A DNA stretch of 64,000 bases from RYN-230 sp963782185 (GCA_963782185.1 CAWAJB010000033.1:6194-70193); one strand, 5' to 3'; counted from the first letter of the stretch, positions 26,769 to 35,040 are shown. Notes: generated by a model from the letters alone, not told the origin. Numbers and translations are program-made.

Positions 26769-27827
26769 TCAGCTTGCCGCCTCACGGGGCACGGGGCGCT
26801 CACCGGCCCCGGTCCGGCTCGACGCGCGGATCACGAGGTCCGGCTCGAACACGACCTGCCGGTGCCGGTGCGTGCCGTCACCGAGCGCCTCCTCGATCAG
26901 CAGCTGGGCCGCGGCCCGGCCCAGCTGCTGGCGGGGCTGGCGGACCGAGGAGAGCGGCACCGCGGCCGCGGCCGCGAACTCCACGTCGTCATACCCCACG
27001 ATCGCCACGCCGTCGGGCACCCCGATCCGCCGGGTGGTCATCTCCTGCAGCACGCCCAGCGCGAGCAGGTCGTTCGCGCAGAACACGGCCGTCGGCCGGG
27101 CCGGCGCGGCCAGGCCGGCCAGCACGGCGCCCGCCCGCTGCCCGGCGGTCACGTTCAGCGCCGGCGTCTCGGTCACGAGCAGGTCCGAGCCGTCCCGGCT
27201 GGCCCGCTCCAGGGCACGGAGCGCCCCGTCCCGGCGGTCGCTGACCTGGCGGATGCTCATCGGGCCGCCCACGAACGCGATCCGCTCGTGGCCGGCCTCC
27301 AGCAGGTGCGACACGGCCAGGTCGCCGCCGAGCACGTCGTCCACGGACACCGAGCACTGGCCGCGGGACGGTGACCGGCTGTCCACCAGCACCACGGGGG
27401 TGCCGCGGCGCTGCACGCTGGCCAGCCGCTTGTCGGCCCCGGACACCGGCGTGATCAGGATGCCCTGGACCCGGTGCTCCTCCAGGACCTCGAGGTAACG
27501 GGACTCCTTGGCCTTCTGGTCGTCGCTGTTGCACAGGATCACTGCCAGCCCGGCCTCACTGGCCTCGTCCTCCACGCCGCGCGCGACGTCGGTGAAGAAC
27601 GGGTTGGCGACGTCCAGGACGACCAGCCCGATCGTGCGGCTCCGGCCGGCCCGGAGCTGGCGGGCCGACTCGTTGCGGATGAAACCCAGCTGCTTGATCG
27701 CCGCCTGGACCCGGGTGCGGGTCGGCTCGGCCACGACCTCCGGGCGGTTGAGCACGTTGGAGACAGTGCCGAGGGAGACGCCGGCAAGGGCGGCGACCTC
27801 CCTGATGCTGACCGGCGTGTCCGCCAC
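26769..27827 (-). CDS. LacI family transcriptional regulator (probable rhamnose/lactate locus regulator)
   Basis: A 352-residue LacI-type repressor. The DNA-binding helix is SIREVAALAGVSLGTVSNVL, followed by NRPEVVAEPTRTRVQAAIKQLGF and the sugar-binding core with IGLVVLDVANPFFTDVARGV and AIVGYDDVEFAAAAAVPLSS. The GTG at 27827 has GGAGGA 5 bp upstream; the longer open frame is rejected. In actinomycetes a LacI regulator in this position controls the L-rhamnose/lut genes. It seems intact while the divergent transporter and kinase genes are broken. The ligand cannot be read from sequence. Confidence 0.88.
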   Translation of the reverse strand: MADTPVSIREVAALAGVSLGTVSNVLNRPEVVAEPTRTRVQAAIKQLGFIRNESARQLRAGRSRTIGLVVLDVANPFFTDVARGVEDEASEAGLAVILCNSDDQKAKESRYLEVLEEHRVQGILITPVSGADKRLASVQRRGTPVVLVDSRSPSRGQCSVSVDDVLGGDLAVSHLLEAGHERIAFVGGPMSIRQVSDRRDGALRALERASRDGSDLLVTETPALNVTAGQRAGAVLAGLAAPARPTAVFCANDLLALGVLQEMTTRRIGVPDGVAIVGYDDVEFAAAAAVPLSSVRQPRQQLGRAAAQLLIEEALGDGTHRHRQVVFEPDLVIRASSRTGAGERPVPREAAS

Positions 27828-27882
27828 GGCTCCTCCTGTGCGGTCAGTGTCGTGCGGAGCGCGAGAACGCGTCAACCAGGGG

Positions 27883-27907
27883 CTTGGCCAGCACAATAGC
27901 GGCCAAG
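27883..27907. promoter_or_regulatory. Inverted repeat between lacI gene and rhaS remnant
   Basis: CTTGGCC and GGCCAAG form perfect 7-bp arms with an 11-bp spacer, 56 bp upstream of the regulator gene. It lies in the former divergent promoter of the rhamnose transporter and may be the regulator's operator. LacI operators usually have a central CG, which this one lacks; GAGAACGCGTC at 27863-27873 is the other candidate. Confidence 0.4.
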
Positions 27908-27943
27908 AACCTGTCTGTAACGATTCGGGCATCGCCACGGACC

Positions 27944-28222
27944 TGCAAGGTGATCGTGACAGGGCTGAGCACGCCGGACTCGATGAAGAAGTACGTGGCC
28001 AACGGCGTGGCCCCGGCGCTCGAGCTGTGGAACCCGGCTGACCTCGGCTACCTGGCCGCGTACGCCGCGGTCAACTACGCCTCCAAGAAGATCACCAACG
28101 CCCCGGGGCAGTCCTTCACCGCGGGCAAGCTCGGCAAGTTCACGGTCGGGTCGGACGACAGCATCCTGCTGGGCCCGCCGTTCGTGTTCAACAAGTCCAA
28201 CATCAACAACTTCAACTTCTGA
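27944..28222 (+). pseudogene. rhaS: 3' fragment of rhamnose ABC transporter substrate-binding protein
   Basis: Only the last 90 or so residues remain: VTGLSTPDSMKKYVANG, LELWNPADLGYLAAYAA, FTAGKLGKFTVGSDD and the end ILLGPPFVFNKSNINNFNF. This matches the C-terminus of the RhaS/autoinducer-2-type periplasmic binding proteins. The first 250 residues, the signal peptide and the upstream ATPase and permease genes are gone; the sequence before about 27944 is unrelated. A deletion between the regulator's promoter and this point probably removed them. Confidence 0.8.
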
Positions 28223-28264
28223 CCCGCCCGTTCTGACCCCTCCGTTCTTACCCGCCCAGGGCGC

Positions 28265-28316
28265 GCGTGATCATGGGATTGGTGTCGTCATAGCAACAGC
28301 AATCCCATGATCACGC
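28265..28316. repeat. 17-bp perfect inverted repeat between rhaS and rhaM remnants
   Basis: GCGTGATCATGGGATTG (28265-28281) and its exact reverse complement (28300-28316) flank an 18-bp loop. It is 42 bp after the rhaS stop. Without a T-tract it is not a textbook terminator, but such stems often terminate in actinomycetes; it also looks like a mobile palindromic repeat. Confidence 0.75.
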
Positions 28317-28351
28317 CACTCCGCGGGACCAAATCTGCCCTGGAGGAATCG

Positions 28352-28672
28352 GTGGAGCGCGTGTGTTTCCTCGGCCGCGTCCGGCCCGGCCGGCTGGCCG
28401 AGTACCGGCAGCGGCACGCCGCCGTATGGCCGGAGATGCTGGACGCCCTTCGCGCAGCGGGCTGGGCCAACTACTCCCTGTTCCTGACCGACGACGGCCT
28501 CCTGGTGGGCTACCTGGAAACCGACGACTACGCGGCCGCCCAGCAATAGATGGCGGGCGCCGCAGTCAACGAGCGCTGGCAGAAGGACATGGCGCCGTAC
28601 TTCACGGACCTCGGCGGCCGCCACCCTGACCAGGGCTTCCGAAGGCTCGATGAGATATTTCACCTGGACTGA
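28352..28672 (+). pseudogene. rhaM: L-rhamnose mutarotase with in-frame stop codon
   Basis: The frame reads RVCFLGRVRPGRLAEYRQRH, VWPEMLDALRAAGWANYSLF and YLETDDYAAAQQ, then TAG at 28547-28549. It continues in the same frame with AVNERWQKDMAPYFTDL and GFRRLDEIFHLD to TGA at 28670, 106 codons in all, the normal RhaM length. The active form interconverts alpha- and beta-L-rhamnose. GGAGG is 5 bp before the GTG start. Only the amber codon (probably a former CAG) prevents full-length product; stop readthrough cannot be excluded. Confidence 0.88.
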
Positions 28673-28695
28673 GCCTGCCGGGACCGAGATCTGCC

Positions 28696-29220
28696 GGGAA
28701 GCCCGCCGGCCTGGCCACGCTGCTGGAGCAGGCGGCGCGGGTCCCTGCGCTGCAGGTGGTGGTGGACCCCGACGATCCGGAGTTCCTGCCCCCGGGGGAC
28801 ATGCCCGCGCGGATTGCGGCGGCGGCCCGGCGGACCGGCCAGAGCCCGCCGGCTGATCCCCCGGCCGTGGTCCGCTGCATCCTGGACAGCCTGGCCCTGG
28901 CTTACCGGGCCCGGCTGCGGGACATGCAGGAACTGTCCGGGCGGGCCGTGAACACCGTGCACGTGGTGGGCGGCGGGGTGCGCAACGCGCTGCTGATGCA
29001 GCTCACCGCCGACGCCTGGGGCCTGCCCGTGGTGGCCGGCCCGGCGGAGGCGGCCGCGCTGGGCAACATCCTGGTCCAGGCCCGCACGCTGGGCGCCGCG
29101 CCTGGCGATCTGGGCGGGATGCGTGCCCTGCTGCGCGCCACCCAGCCGCTGCGCCGCTTCGAGCCGTCCGGCGGTGCCGCGACGTCCTGGGACGCCGCGG
29201 CGGCCAGGATCAGGCCCTGA
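28696..29220 (+). pseudogene. rhaB: 3' fragment of L-rhamnulokinase
   Basis: About 175 residues of the C-terminal FGGY-type ATPase domain remain: VVDPDDPEFLPPGDMPARIA, RCILDSLALAYRARLRDMQ, and the signature VHVVGGGVRNALLMQLTADA with GPAEAAALGNILVQA. The N-terminal two thirds with the sugar site are missing; full enzymes are about 480 residues. It follows the rhaM remnant directly, in a different frame, so a deletion joined the end of rhaM to the middle of rhaB. No product is expected to have kinase activity. Confidence 0.85.
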
Positions 29221-29356
29221 CCCAAACCGGCTCACACCCGCACGGCACAAGCCGGCTCAACCCGGTGGTCATCGGCCCCGCTCAGGTCACCGTACGGCGT
29301 GCCCAGCTTCCGGGGGTGAGTCGCCCGCGCCAAGTGCCAGCGCCTGTGGCCGCCAT

Positions 29357-30382
29357 TCAGCCGGCGATGCGGCGGGCGCGCTGGTCCACGCCCATCTCCC
29401 CGTAGGGATAGTCCGCCGGACGCGGGTCGCTGACCACGTCCAGCGCCACCAGTTCCTCAGTGGACAGGCGCAGGTCCGCGGCCCGCAGGTTGACCTCGAG
29501 CTGCTCCGTGGTGCGGGCGCCCAGGATGGTGGAGGTCACGCCGGGCCTGCCGGTCACCCAGGCCAGGGCCACCTCGGCCATGGACAGACCACGCGCCTTG
29601 GCGATCTCCTGGACCGCGCCGATCACGTCCCAGGTGCGGCCGGCGCCGCGCCGGTCCCAGGCCTCCATGCCGCGGTTCGGGTCGTCGCCGAGCCGGGTAT
29701 CCCCGGACGGGCGCTCGTCCCGCCGGTACTTGCCGGACAGCCAGCCGCCGCCGAGCGGGCTCCAGGGCAGCAGCCCGAGCCCCGCGTCGATCGCGGCGGG
29801 CACGATCTCCCACTCGATCTCCCGGACCAGCAGGCTGTACTGCGGCTGCAGCGTGACCGGCGCGGCGATGTTCATCTCACGGGCCAGGTGCACGGCCTTG
29901 GTCAGCTGCCACCCGGTGAAGTTGGACAGCCCGTAGTAGCGGATCTTGCCGGCCCGGGCGAACCCGTCCAGCGTGCGGAGGGTCTCTTCCATCGGGGTAA
30001 TCGGGTCGAACGCGTGGACCTGGTACAGGTCCACCGCGCCCAGCCCGAGCCGGCGCAGCGACGCGTCCAGCGCCCGGGTCAGGTGCCGCGCGGACAGGCC
30101 CGCCCCGTTGGGCGAGGCGTCCGTGGCGAACCGGCCCTTGGTGGCCAGCACCACCCGGTCGGTCACGTCGGCCGGGCGGCTGGTGAACCAGCGGCCGATG
30201 ATCTCCTCGGAGGCTCCGCCGTTGTACACGTCGGCGGTATCCACGAACGTGCCGCCCGCCTCGACGAACCGGTCCAGCTGCTGGTGCGCGCCGGCTTCGT
30301 CCGTCTCCAGGCCGAACGTCATGGTGCCCAGGCAGAAGCTCGACACCGCGCAGCCGCTACGTCCCAGGGTCCGGTAGCCCAT
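29357..30382 (-). CDS. Aldo/keto reductase (AKR11/YajO-like)
   Basis: A 341-residue NADPH-dependent reductase. It starts YRTLGRSGCAVSSFCLGTMT; the catalytic Asp and Tyr are in FVDTADVYNGGASEEIIGRW, the Lys in VVLATKGRF and the His in DLYQVHAFDP. VTSTILGARTTEQLEVNL is the cofactor-binding C-terminal segment. Length and motifs fit the perakine-reductase/YajO group. The ATG at 30382 has AGGG 8 bp upstream; two further in-frame starts lie above it. It starts 21 bp after the aac(2') stop, so it may share that transcript. Confidence 0.87.
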   Translation of the reverse strand: MGYRTLGRSGCAVSSFCLGTMTFGLETDEAGAHQQLDRFVEAGGTFVDTADVYNGGASEEIIGRWFTSRPADVTDRVVLATKGRFATDASPNGAGLSARHLTRALDASLRRLGLGAVDLYQVHAFDPITPMEETLRTLDGFARAGKIRYYGLSNFTGWQLTKAVHLAREMNIAAPVTLQPQYSLLVREIEWEIVPAAIDAGLGLLPWSPLGGGWLSGKYRRDERPSGDTRLGDDPNRGMEAWDRRGAGRTWDVIGAVQEIAKARGLSMAEVALAWVTGRPGVTSTILGARTTEQLEVNLRAADLRLSTEELVALDVVSDPRPADYPYGEMGVDQRARRIAG

Positions 30383-30402
30383 ATTCATCACCCTACGCAA
30401 GC

Positions 30403-30960
30403 TCACCACGCGTCACCCTCGCGCCAGTCGCACGAGAGCTCTCCGGACACGTCCAGCGGGATGGTGAGGGGCAGGACGTAGATGCTTCCTTCCTCGTCGG
30501 GGGTGCGCACGATGCCGTCCGGGGTGAGCGCCGAGCACGGGCCCAGCCACCGCAGCCAGCCCCGCGCGGCGTAGAAGGCGGCCCCCTCGTCGGTGGAACC
30601 CAGGGCACCAACCTCGTAGGCCCCGCCGATGATCCGTTCCAGCGTGTCCATCAGGGTCCCGCCGTGGCCTCTCCGGCGGCGGTCCGCCCGGACCGCGACC
30701 GCCTCGACGTAGCCGGTCCGCCAGGCCCGCCCGCCGCAGCGCAGCTGCCGCTGGATCACCGAGGCGTGACCGATCAGCTCGGCGCCCTCCCACAGCAGCG
30801 CGTGCATCCCGCCGAGGGAGTGATCCCAGTCCTCGTCGGTCATGTCGTCGAACGCGTCGTCCAGCAGAGCCCGGGCCGCGCGCCGGGTGCTGGCGTCGAG
30901 GTCAGCGGTATGGGCGATCCGCAGCTCCGCCGCGGGCGCGCCGGCCTGGGCCGGGGTCAC
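30403..30960 (-). CDS. aac(2')-I: Aminoglycoside 2'-N-acetyltransferase
   Basis: A 185-residue GNAT enzyme closely similar to mycobacterial AAC(2')-Ic along its whole length. Diagnostic segments are RIAHTADLDASTRRAARALL, LGGMHALLWEGAELIGHASV, GYVEAVAVRADRRRRGHGG (acetyl-CoA-binding), YEVGALGSTDEGAAFYAARG and the C-terminal SGELSCDWREGDAW. It acetylates the 2'-amino group of aminoglycosides such as gentamicin or tobramycin, and in mycobacteria may also act in cell-wall metabolism. The GTG at 30960 follows the small membrane-protein gene by 3 bp, so the two are co-transcribed. It appears to be intrinsic chromosomal DNA, not a mobile cassette. Confidence 0.92.
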   Translation of the reverse strand: MTPAQAGAPAAELRIAHTADLDASTRRAARALLDDAFDDMTDEDWDHSLGGMHALLWEGAELIGHASVIQRQLRCGGRAWRTGYVEAVAVRADRRRRGHGGTLMDTLERIIGGAYEVGALGSTDEGAAFYAARGWLRWLGPCSALTPDGIVRTPDEEGSIYVLPLTIPLDVSGELSCDWREGDAW

Positions 30961-30963
30961 GGC

Positions 30964-31278
30964 TCAGGCCCGGGAGCCCGGTGCGTCCTGGACCCGTGCC
31001 CCACCGGGAGCAGCGGCGGAGGCGCCGGAACGGCTGGCCATCAGCGGCAGGGAGCCGGCGACCCAGATGACGACCAGCACCAGCCACACGAGGAGCCGGA
31101 GCCAGGCGGGCAGGCCGCCTGGCGCGAGGAGCGGCGCGCTGGACATGGGGGCATATCCGACCCAGCCGGTCATGGTGCCCGCGCTGGTGGCGTAGTCGCC
31201 GATGAAGAGCAGCATGGCGGCGAGCCCGACGACCAGGACGACGCGCTGGCCCAGGCTGAGACGGCTCAATCTGTTCAC
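30964..31278 (-). CDS. Small membrane protein of unknown function
   Basis: A 104-residue protein with two hydrophobic segments, RVVLVVGLAAMLLFIGDYA (about residues 12-30) and LRLLVWLVLVVIWVAGSLPL (about 60-80), a short loop between, and a polar Ala/Ser-rich tail. I do not recognise a family. It is 3 bp upstream of aac(2') and transcribed with it. The GTG at 31278 is the only start upstream of the first helix in this frame. Confidence 0.55.
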   Translation of the reverse strand: MNRLSRLSLGQRVVLVVGLAAMLLFIGDYATSAGTMTGWVGYAPMSSAPLLAPGGLPAWLRLLVWLVLVVIWVAGSLPLMASRSGASAAAPGGARVQDAPGSRA

Positions 31279-31346
31279 GGGGCCAGCCTGCCACGGCCGC
31301 GGTTCCTGCGCTCGCGGCAGCCGGTGCTCTACCGCGGCCCGGCTGC

Positions 31347-31838
31347 TCAGCCGTCCGCGAGGTCCTGGGCCGCGGCCCGGCCGGCCTCGGCGGTGCGGCG
31401 CAGGAAACCGGCCAGGAGCTCCAGCTGCGCCTCGTCGTACTCCCCGATGATCTGGTCCATCGCGCTGTTCATCCCCGAATAGAGCCCCAGCACGTCCGCG
31501 ACGCGGCCCCGCTCGGCGCGGATCAGCACCGCGCGCCGGTCGGCCGGGTCACGCTCGCGGACGATCCAGCCGCCCCGCTCCAGCCGGTCCAGGATCCCGG
31601 TCAGGGTGGCCGGGTGCAGCCCGGTCCTGCGGGCCAGCGTGCTCGGGCTCAGCGGCCCGTCCCGGCTGATCAGGTCGAGGCACTCCAGGTCGGTGCCCTT
31701 GAGCTCGAGGTGCCCCCGGACCTGGTGGTTGAGCAGGGACAGCTGGACGCTGACGTCGCGCAGCGACGCCCGGACCTCCCGGTCCAGCCGCCGGCGGCGC
31801 CGTGCCGCCTCCCCGCTGGCAGGTTTTACTGACTTCAT
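31347..31838 (-). CDS. MarR family transcriptional regulator
   Basis: A 163-residue winged-helix regulator. GPLSPSTLARRTGLHPATLTGILDRLERGGWIVRERDPADRRAVL is the recognition helix and wing, and flanking helices make the dimer interface. It is divergent from an NmrA-like dehydrogenase gene. The ATG at 31838 is inside a perfect palindrome, TTCATATAATATGAA, so the protein probably represses its own gene and the neighbour; MarR proteins release DNA upon binding small phenolic or oxidised ligands. The frame extends 13 codons further but that start would lie on the other side of the operator. Confidence 0.87.
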   Translation of the reverse strand: MKSVKPASGEAARRRRRLDREVRASLRDVSVQLSLLNHQVRGHLELKGTDLECLDLISRDGPLSPSTLARRTGLHPATLTGILDRLERGGWIVRERDPADRRAVLIRAERGRVADVLGLYSGMNSAMDQIIGEYDEAQLELLAGFLRRTAEAGRAAAQDLADG

Positions 31839-31848
31839 ATAATATGAA
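31834..31848. promoter_or_regulatory. Palindromic MarR operator overlapping the marR start codon
   Basis: TTCATATAATATGAA is a perfect 7+1+7 palindrome in otherwise GC-rich DNA. It covers the ATG of the marR gene (31838-31836) and is 38 bp upstream of the NmrA-like gene. The A/T-rich core also offers TATAAT-like -10 boxes in both directions, so a repressor here would block both promoters. Confidence 0.75.
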
Positions 31849-31885
31849 CTCCATACTGTACGGACTACAAGAGACAAGGTACCTC

Positions 31886-32522
31886 ATGGAGCTCACGATC
31901 TTCGGCGCGACCGGCGCCACCGGGACTCTCCTCACCGGGCAGGCCCTCGCCGCGGGGCACCAGGTCACGGCGGTGGTCCGCGACCCGGCCCGGTTGTCGG
32001 TGCCGGAGGCGCCCCGGCTGCGGGTCATGACCGCCGACCTGATGGACCCGGTCGCCATCAGCCCGGCCGTGGCCGGCGCTGGTGCGGTCTTCGCCGTATT
32101 CGGGCCGCGCGGCACCGGCCCTACCACCGTGCTGCGCGAGGGCACCCGGAGTGTGATCGAGGCTATGGGCAAGGAGGGCACCCGCCGGCTCATCGTGCTC
32201 AGCGGGTCCATCGTCACCGACGAGGGCGAGGGCCCGGCCATGCGCTACCTGGTCAAGCCCCTGGCCCGCGGGACGTTCATGCGTCACGTGACCGCCGACA
32301 TGCGCGGCGCCGAGGAGGAGATCCGGGACAGCGGGCTGGACTGGACGATCGTGCCGGCCGCCCCGGCTCACCAGCGGCCCCGCCTCCGGCGCCTACCGCA
32401 CCGCGATCGACCGCAACCTCCCCCGCGGTGTCACCGTGCCCCGTGCGGACCTCGCCGCGTACATGCTCGCGATCATCGACGACTCGGCGACCATCCACCA
32501 CCACATCGGCATCGCCCGCTAG
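31886..32522 (+). pseudogene. NmrA-like NAD(P)-binding dehydrogenase with frameshift
   Basis: The first 160 codons encode a Rossmann-fold NAD(P)H-binding protein: ELTIFGATGATGTLLTGQAL, VTAVVRDPARL and RLIVLSGSIVTDEGEG, up to SGLDWTIV. At about 32358-32368 one extra base shifts the frame; in the corrected frame the sequence goes on through SGPASGAYRTAIDRNLP, DLAAYMLAIIDD and HHHIGIAR to TAG at 32520-32522, a normal family end. The uncorrected frame runs into Pro/His/Arg-rich nonsense. It is either a true recent mutation or a sequencing error in a G/C run. AAGG lies before the ATG. Confidence 0.82.
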
Positions 32523-32586
32523 CCGGGCATTCCGGTTGGCGGGCGACGGGCGGTTAGCGGGCGACGGGCGGGTAAGACGCGGCGGT

Positions 32587-32821
32587 TCAGCCGACGGCCG
32601 ACAACTCCTTGGCGGCCGCCTCGATGAGGTCGTCCTCGTCCTCGGGATGGGAGACCATCGCCACGTGGCTGGAGGGAATCTCCGCGGTGGTCGCGCCCGT
32701 GCGCGCGGCGAACTGGCGCTCGGCGGGGGCGGGATGGCCTCGTCGCTGGCCGCGACCAGGTACCTGCTCGGCTGCGACTTCCAGGCCGGGACCAGGACGA
32801 CATTAGGCAGGGAGCTCATGA
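32587..32821 (-). pseudogene. C-terminal remnant of an alpha/beta hydrolase
   Basis: The minus strand holds two pieces of one hydrolase end in different frames. Upstream is PAWKSQPSRYLVAASDEAIP (about 32821-32735); then RQFAARTGATTAEIPSSHVA and MVSHPEDEDDLIEAAAKEL to a TGA at 32587. The catalytic Asp and His regions of the family are recognisable, but the join lacks about 10 residues and shifts frame, and the N-terminal two thirds are absent. Confidence 0.7.
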
Positions 32822-32822
32822 C

Positions 32823-33573
32823 GGTGTTCCTGTTCGGGTCGGGCGCCCCGGACCGGCCCAGCGCAAGGGCCAGTTCGCACGGATCGCCGCAGATTGCTCG
32901 TTCATCCGGGGTGCTACCGCATCGACCGCTTGAGCCCGTCTGCGGCTGACCAGGCCCGTCGACTGACGGGGCCAGGCGAAATTCTGGCCAAGAACACCAA
33001 TTTGACCAGAATCGGACGTAACATCAAGTAATAATTTGATTACTATTTGTCACTAGGGTGTCCGGATGCGGACCCACGAGACGAACCAGACGCCGGCCCG
33101 GGCGGACCAGCCGCGCGGGCTCCGCCGGGTCGCTGACCGCCTCGATCTTCACCACGCCGCCACGCCGGGTGGCGAGCAGCGCCGCCATGTCCGGGAGTTC
33201 TCCTCGCGCGGGCCGGCGATCTCGGGAACCGGGGCCCCCGCCGGAGCCGGCTCCGGCGCTACCGCCAGGGCGGCGTGCGCCTACTCCGTCGCTGCATCCT
33301 GCTCCGCCGACCGCCCGGTCGCCGCGTTGACGCCGGATTCCACTCTTGGCTTGTCTCGTCAGCGGTGTGACACGAGGCGGCGAGAGAATGTGGCCAGGTC
33401 TTTTCCTGGCCCGTCGAAGGGCTCCCGGCGCGGCCAGACCGGCCCCGGACATGCTCTGTCCCGGGCAGCCAGGCTGCCCGGGACAGAGGTGAGGCACCGG
33501 CACCGGTGCGGTTTTCGTTGCGGAGAAGTTGGCTTTTGACTTTCGCCGGTCCGGCCGTGAGCCAGTTACCTGG
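32823..33573. other. 750-bp intergenic region with an A/T-rich island
   Basis: No credible gene. Between 32978 and 33056 the DNA is clearly A/T-richer than its surroundings (TAATAATTTGATTACTATTT). It contains ATTCTGG (32981-32987) and CCAGAAT (33006-33012), a 7-bp inverted repeat, and ATCAA/TTGAT arms around 33023-33040, which may be a regulatory or recombination site. The minus strand at 33050-33240 weakly resembles a degenerate CoA-transferase N-terminus but not enough to call. The terminator-like hairpin at 33454 is listed separately. Confidence 0.4.
33454..33488 (-). terminator. Strong 17-bp hairpin downstream of the thiolase gene
   Basis: CTCTGTCCCGGGCAGCC (33454-33470), one base, then its exact reverse complement (33472-33488). 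It is 86 bp after the thiolase stop on the minus strand. It lacks a T-tract, but perfect GC-rich stems like this commonly terminate transcription in actinomycetes. Confidence 0.7.
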
Positions 33574-34722
33574 TCAGAGGAGTTCCAGGATGGTGGCGTT
33601 CGCCTGGCCGCCACCCTCGCACATGGCTTGCAGGCCGTAGCGGATCCCGTTGTCGCGCATGTGGTGCACGAGCGTGGTCATCACCCGCGCGCCGGACCCG
33701 CCGAGGGGGTGGCCCAGGGCGATCGCCCCTCCGTTGTAGTTCACCGCCTTGGGGTCGGCCCCCAGGTCGGCCAGCCAGGCCAGCGGCACCGGCGCGAACG
33801 CCTCGCTGACCTCGAAGGCGCCGATGTCGTCCAGGCTCAGCCCGCTACGGGCCAGGGCCTTCTGGGTGGCCGGGATGATCGCGGTCAGCATGATGATCGG
33901 GTCGGAGCCGGCCAGAACGGCCGTGTGCACGCGGGCGATCGGGGTCAGCCCCAGCTCGCGGGCCTTGTCCGAGGTGGTCATCAGCAGCGCGGCCGCGCCG
34001 TCCGAGATCTGCGAGGAGTTGCCGGCGGTGATCACTCCGCCGTCCGGCTTGAACACCGTCTTCAGCCGGGCCAGCGCATCCACGGTGGTGCCGCGCCGGA
34101 TCCCCTCGTCCGCGCTGATCAGCTCGCCCTTCTCGTTGGTCACCGGCGCGATCTGGCCCTCGAACCGGCCGGCGTCCTGTGCGGCGGCCGCCTTCTCGTG
34201 CGAGCCGACCGAGTACTCGTCAACCTGAGTCCGGAAGAAGCCCCAGCGCTCGGCGACCATCTCGGCGCCTACGCCCTGGTTGGGGAACACGCCGCCGTAG
34301 CGTTTGAGGTACTCCGGGCCCAGCGGGTTGCCGCCCTGGACCGAGGAACCCATCGGCACCCGCGACATGGATTCCGCCCCGCCCGCCACGACCACGTCGT
34401 ACTGGCCCGCGATCAGGCCGGCCGCCGCGAAGTGCACGGCCTGCTGGGAGGAGCCGCACTGCCGGTCCACGGTCACCCCGGTCACGCTCTCCGGCCAGCC
34501 CGCGGCCAGCACCGCGTTCCGGGCGATGTCCATGGTCTGCTCGCCGACCTGGCTAACGCAGCCCCACACCACGTCGTCCCCGACGGCCGGGTCGATCCCG
34601 GAGCGGCTGGCCAGGGCCTTCAGCACGTGGGCCGACAGCGACACCGGGTGGACCCCGGACAGCCCGCCATTGCGCTTCCCGACCGGCGTCCGGACCGCCT
34701 CCACGATCACAGCATCACGCAC
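33574..34722 (-). CDS. Thiolase (acetyl-CoA C-acyltransferase)
   Basis: A 382-residue thiolase. The acyl-accepting Cys is in VDRQCGSSQQAVHFAA near residue 89, the catalytic His in NGGAIALGHPLGGSGARV near 337 and the second Cys in MCEGGGQANATI near 367. SMSRVPMGSS is the loop typical of FadA/FadI-like enzymes. It cleaves 3-ketoacyl-CoA or condenses acetyl-CoA in fatty-acid or sterol side-chain beta-oxidation. GAGGAG precedes the GTG at 34722. No dehydrogenase or hydratase partner is adjacent, so it stands alone, and the substrate range is unknown. Confidence 0.93.
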   Translation of the reverse strand: MRDAVIVEAVRTPVGKRNGGLSGVHPVSLSAHVLKALASRSGIDPAVGDDVVWGCVSQVGEQTMDIARNAVLAAGWPESVTGVTVDRQCGSSQQAVHFAAAGLIAGQYDVVVAGGAESMSRVPMGSSVQGGNPLGPEYLKRYGGVFPNQGVGAEMVAERWGFFRTQVDEYSVGSHEKAAAAQDAGRFEGQIAPVTNEKGELISADEGIRRGTTVDALARLKTVFKPDGGVITAGNSSQISDGAAALLMTTSDKARELGLTPIARVHTAVLAGSDPIIMLTAIIPATQKALARSGLSLDDIGAFEVSEAFAPVPLAWLADLGADPKAVNYNGGAIALGHPLGGSGARVMTTLVHHMRDNGIRYGLQAMCEGGGQANATILELL

Positions 34723-34892
34723 GCTGCACTCCTCCTCGGCGGGGCCGCTGGGGCGGCACCGGGTCTCCGCCGGCTCTCGCCGGTCGCGCCCGTGCCTTCT
34801 CCCAAGACGGTATCCCAGTTCATTTGGGGAAAAGAAGGTTGCTCATCCGGCGCAGCACCCGCGGTGCTGGGCGCTGGGGGGCCGGGCCTGGG

Positions 34893-35007
34893 GCGGGACT
34901 GGGCGGGCGGGACTGGGCCGGCGGGACTGGGCCGGCGGGACTGGGCCGGCGGGACTGGGCCGGCGGGACTGGCGGCGGCTGGGCCGGCGGGACTGGGCCG
35001 GCGGGGG
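34893..35007 (+). repeat. 14-bp tandem repeat, about seven copies
   Basis: Units of GGGACTGGGCCGGC follow one another in the gap upstream of the thiolase gene, with one interrupted copy (GGGACTGGCGGCGGCT). No gene is carried; because the unit is not a multiple of three, apparent proteins here (Gly/Arg/Asp/Trp repeats) are artefacts. Confidence 0.85.
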
Positions 35008-35040
35008 TCGGTGCCGTCCGAGGTGCTCACGGGTCGGTTT

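Noticed and set aside
25931..27244. Plus-strand frame with repeated CGLRH units
   Set aside because: It is the antisense reading of the lutA 15-bp array and of the LacI gene; no start signal and no family match.
33024..33240. Minus-strand similarity to a CoA-transferase N-terminus (VVKIEA-like segment)
   Set aside because: Only one short segment is suggestive and the rest does not align in my reading; not enough to annotate.
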